Positions 51,586 through 53,258 of a DNA stretch of 53,258 bases are shown in pieces. The DNA lies in assembly GCA_002483445.1 (NCBI GenBank), contig DLHY01000111.1:1-53258 (forward strand). The letters are read 5' to 3'. The translations under genes and the position numbers were made by a program. The notes below the pieces were generated by a model that was not told the DNA's origin, did not search any database, and saw only the letters and a list, made by a program, of their open reading frames with translations. This DNA comes from Blastocatellia bacterium UBA7656. GTDB taxonomy: Bacteria > Acidobacteriota > Blastocatellia > UBA7656. Position 1 is the first letter of the stretch, and every line of letters starts with the position of its first letter.

Positions 51586-51707
51586 AATTTATAGATTGCT
51601 GCATTGAAAAGTTTACCTTGCAGAATGAAAAACAGGCCGTTTTTCGAGGTTTTTGGTGCATCGATATCTCTCACGAGTAAACCTGAAAGTGCAGTGATCT
51701 ATAAATT
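51586..51707. mobile_element. 122-bp palindromic element abutting IS630
   Basis: aatttatagattgctgca (51586-51603) is the inverse of tgcagtgatctataaatt (51690-51707) with two mismatches, and the similarity extends inward (agtttacct/gagtaaacct). It is bounded by TA on each side; the left TA is shared with the right end of the IS630. Probably a MITE that served as the insertion target. Nothing else was seen in the 226-bp gap before the MalT-like gene. Confidence 0.65.
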
Positions 51708-51812
51708 ACGAAGCACTAGGGTTTGCTGGTTCGTATAGGTTTTATGTGCGCGGCCCGTTGACGCTGAGCGTCCGGTCTTGCGGCCATTTGAACCCTGAGA
51801 CGTGTATCTCTT

Positions 51813-53258
51813 ATGTCTGCGCAGATCTTAGCTACTAAACTTTACATCCCGTTGCCTCGCCCTAAAGTTGTCTTGCGCCCGCGCCTGATCGAGCGTTTGG
51901 AGGAGGGCTTGCACCATAAGCTGACCCTCATCTCTGCCCCTGCGGGCTTTGGCAAAACCACGCTGCTCAGTGAATGGGTCGCCGGTTGCGAGCGGCGGGT
52001 GGCTTGGCTGTCTCTGGACGAAGGGGATAACGACCCCAGACGCTTCCTGGTCTACCTCGTCGCCGCCTTGCAGACAGTCGCGGCGAGTATTGGGAATGGC
52101 GTCCTGGGAATGCTCCAATTGCCTCATCTGCCGCCGGACGAATCGATCTTGACGGTCCTGCTCAATGAGGTCACCACCACTCCCGAAAGTTTCATCCTCA
52201 TCCTTGACGACTATCACCTTATCGATGCCGAACCGATTTACCATATTCTCACCTTTCTGGTGGAGTACCTGCCACCGCAGGCGCATCTGGTCATTGCTAC
52301 CCGTGAGGACCCACAACTCCCCCTGGCTCGATTACGCGCCCGCGGCCAGTTGACCGAACTGCGCGTCTCCGACTTGCGGTTTACCCCCTCCGAAGCTGCT
52401 GAGTTTCTCAATCAGACAATGGGTCTCAAGCTCTTGGCAGAAGACGTCGCCGCTTTGGAAGCGCGCACCGAAGGCTGGATCGTCGGGCTGCAACTGGCCG
52501 CGGTTTCACTACAAGGGCATAAAGACGCCACCGGCTTCATCAAGTCGTTCACCGGCAGCCACCATTTCGTGCTGGATTATCTGGTTGAAGAAGTCCTGCA
52601 GCGGCAGCCCGAAAACATTCAGGCATTCCTGCTGCGCACATCAATACTCGACCGTCTGTGCGGTCCCCTGTGTGATGCCATTCTGCTTGAACGATCTGGT
52701 TTCGGCCAGCAAACCCTGGCATACCTTGAACGCTCAAACTTGTTCATCATCTCCATGGACAACGAGCGGCGCTGGTATCGCTATCACCACCTCTTTGCCG
52801 ACTCGCTGCGGCAGAGGCTGCGCCAGAACATTGCCTCATCACCAGAGGATGCGCAAAGCCGAGTGAACGCGTTGCACATACGTGCGAGCCAGTGGTTTGA
52901 AGATCAGGGCCTCGCGGTTGAAGCGTTTCGCCATGCTGCCGCAGCAGATGATGTCGAGCGCGCCCAGCGACTCATAGCTGGAGACCGGATTCCCCACCAC
53001 CTTCGCGGCGCAGTGGCCCCTATCTTGGACTGGCTTGGGTCGCTGCCCAGGAAAGTCCTGGACGCCAGGCCCTGGTTATGGTGGAGGCATGCCTCATTGT
53101 TGCTGATCCATGGCCAGACGACCGGCGTGGAGGAGAAACTCCAAGCTGCCGAAGACGCCTTACAAGGCCGCGAGACGCTAGGCCAAGACCGAAACCTTGT
53201 CGGGCTGATTGCCGAGGCCCGTGCCGTGCAGGCGCTCACCCAGTACGATGTAGAAACC
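51813..53258 (+). CDS. MalT/LuxR-type ATP-dependent transcriptional regulator (partial, runs off end)
   Basis: 482 codons are open to the window edge, with no stop. The N-terminus MSAQILATKLYIPLPRP and Walker A APAGFGKTTLL (about 40-50) are followed by VAWLSLDEGDNDPRRFL, the Walker-B-like FILILDDYHLID, LVIATREDPQLPLARLRARGQL and a helical TPR-like region from about 370. This is the signal-transduction ATPase module of MalT/AcoK-type activators; the C-terminal LuxR HTH would lie beyond 53258. No linked metabolic genes are visible. Confidence 0.9.
   Translation, partial: MSAQILATKLYIPLPRPKVVLRPRLIERLEEGLHHKLTLISAPAGFGKTTLLSEWVAGCERRVAWLSLDEGDNDPRRFLVYLVAALQTVAASIGNGVLGMLQLPHLPPDESILTVLLNEVTTTPESFILILDDYHLIDAEPIYHILTFLVEYLPPQAHLVIATREDPQLPLARLRARGQLTELRVSDLRFTPSEAAEFLNQTMGLKLLAEDVAALEARTEGWIVGLQLAAVSLQGHKDATGFIKSFTGSHHFVLDYLVEEVLQRQPENIQAFLLRTSILDRLCGPLCDAILLERSGFGQQTLAYLERSNLFIISMDNERRWYRYHHLFADSLRQRLRQNIASSPEDAQSRVNALHIRASQWFEDQGLAVEAFRHAAAADDVERAQRLIAGDRIPHHLRGAVAPILDWLGSLPRKVLDARPWLWWRHASLLLIHGQTTGVEEKLQAAEDALQGRETLGQDRNLVGLIAEARAVQALTQYDVET

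Larger units (their letters stand above)
50505..51586 (+). mobile_element. IS630-family insertion sequence, about 1.08 kb
   Basis: Terminal inverted repeats TAAGTACctaGACAA (50505-50519) and TTGTCggaGTACTTA (51572-51586) match at 12 of 15 positions. Both ends carry TA, the target dinucleotide duplicated by this family. The interior is a single transposase region in shifted frames. Confidence 0.85.

Overview
The window looks like part of a GC-moderate Gram-negative chromosome, most likely an Acidobacteriota (Blastocatellia-like) bacterium. This is an inference from gene content: outer-membrane barrels and many periplasmic c-type cytochromes, a bacteriochlorophyll-type Mg-chelatase set, SigZ, CHAD and duplicated-HTH XRE proteins, and intergenic spacers full of short hairpins and 7-bp tandem repeats. 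No rRNA, tRNA or CRISPR array was seen.

Region 1 (1-9940) is housekeeping/accessory: a secreted serine hydrolase, a BaeS/OmpR-type two-component pair, an amidase, an alpha/beta hydrolase, a CHAD protein and a membrane-fused sulfite-oxidase-type molybdoenzyme. Region 2 (10002-16989) is a Mg-chelatase operon: bchI, bchD, and a bchH cut into two genes in swapped order, with the C-terminal half first and the N-terminal half second. No other chlorophyll gene is in the window. Region 3 (17058-20833) holds SigZ, a double-cupin secreted protein, a tiny zinc-ribbon membrane protein and comM.

Region 4 (21756-46731) is a large electron-transfer island. A membrane histidine kinase and an NtrC-type sigma-54 activator flank a monoheme-porin fusion and a cupredoxin. 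They are followed by a 9-heme cytochrome, an NHL propeller, a 4-heme OmcE-like cytochrome (candidate extracellular cytochrome nanowire subunit), a parvulin isomerase, an outer-membrane barrel, a second NHL propeller and a 12-heme cytochrome. A further unit encodes a monoheme cytochrome c, a GltD-like FAD/Fe-S oxidoreductase, a Rieske protein, a b6-type cytochrome b fused to its C-terminal half, a membrane tetraheme cytochrome, a CcsA/ResC assembly protein, an orphan TorD-like chaperone and a tetraheme protein made of four repeated domains. Three spacers in this island carry the same 16-bp motif (TGTGCRDGMTTGTCCY), each 175-178 bp before a -24/-12-like element with GG-N10-G[C/T] spacing. This suggests one sigma-54 regulon driven by the local two-component system. 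Together the genes could carry electrons between the quinone pool, periplasm and cell exterior.

Region 5 (46874-53258) is degenerate and mobile. It holds two tandem small secreted paralogs, a MITE-like element, an XRE regulator, a truncated second comM, remnants of ppsA, an amidohydrolase and a serine hydrolase, an IS630 element with terminal inverted repeats and a canonical -1 slippery heptamer, a second palindromic element, and the start of a MalT-type regulator running off the window end.
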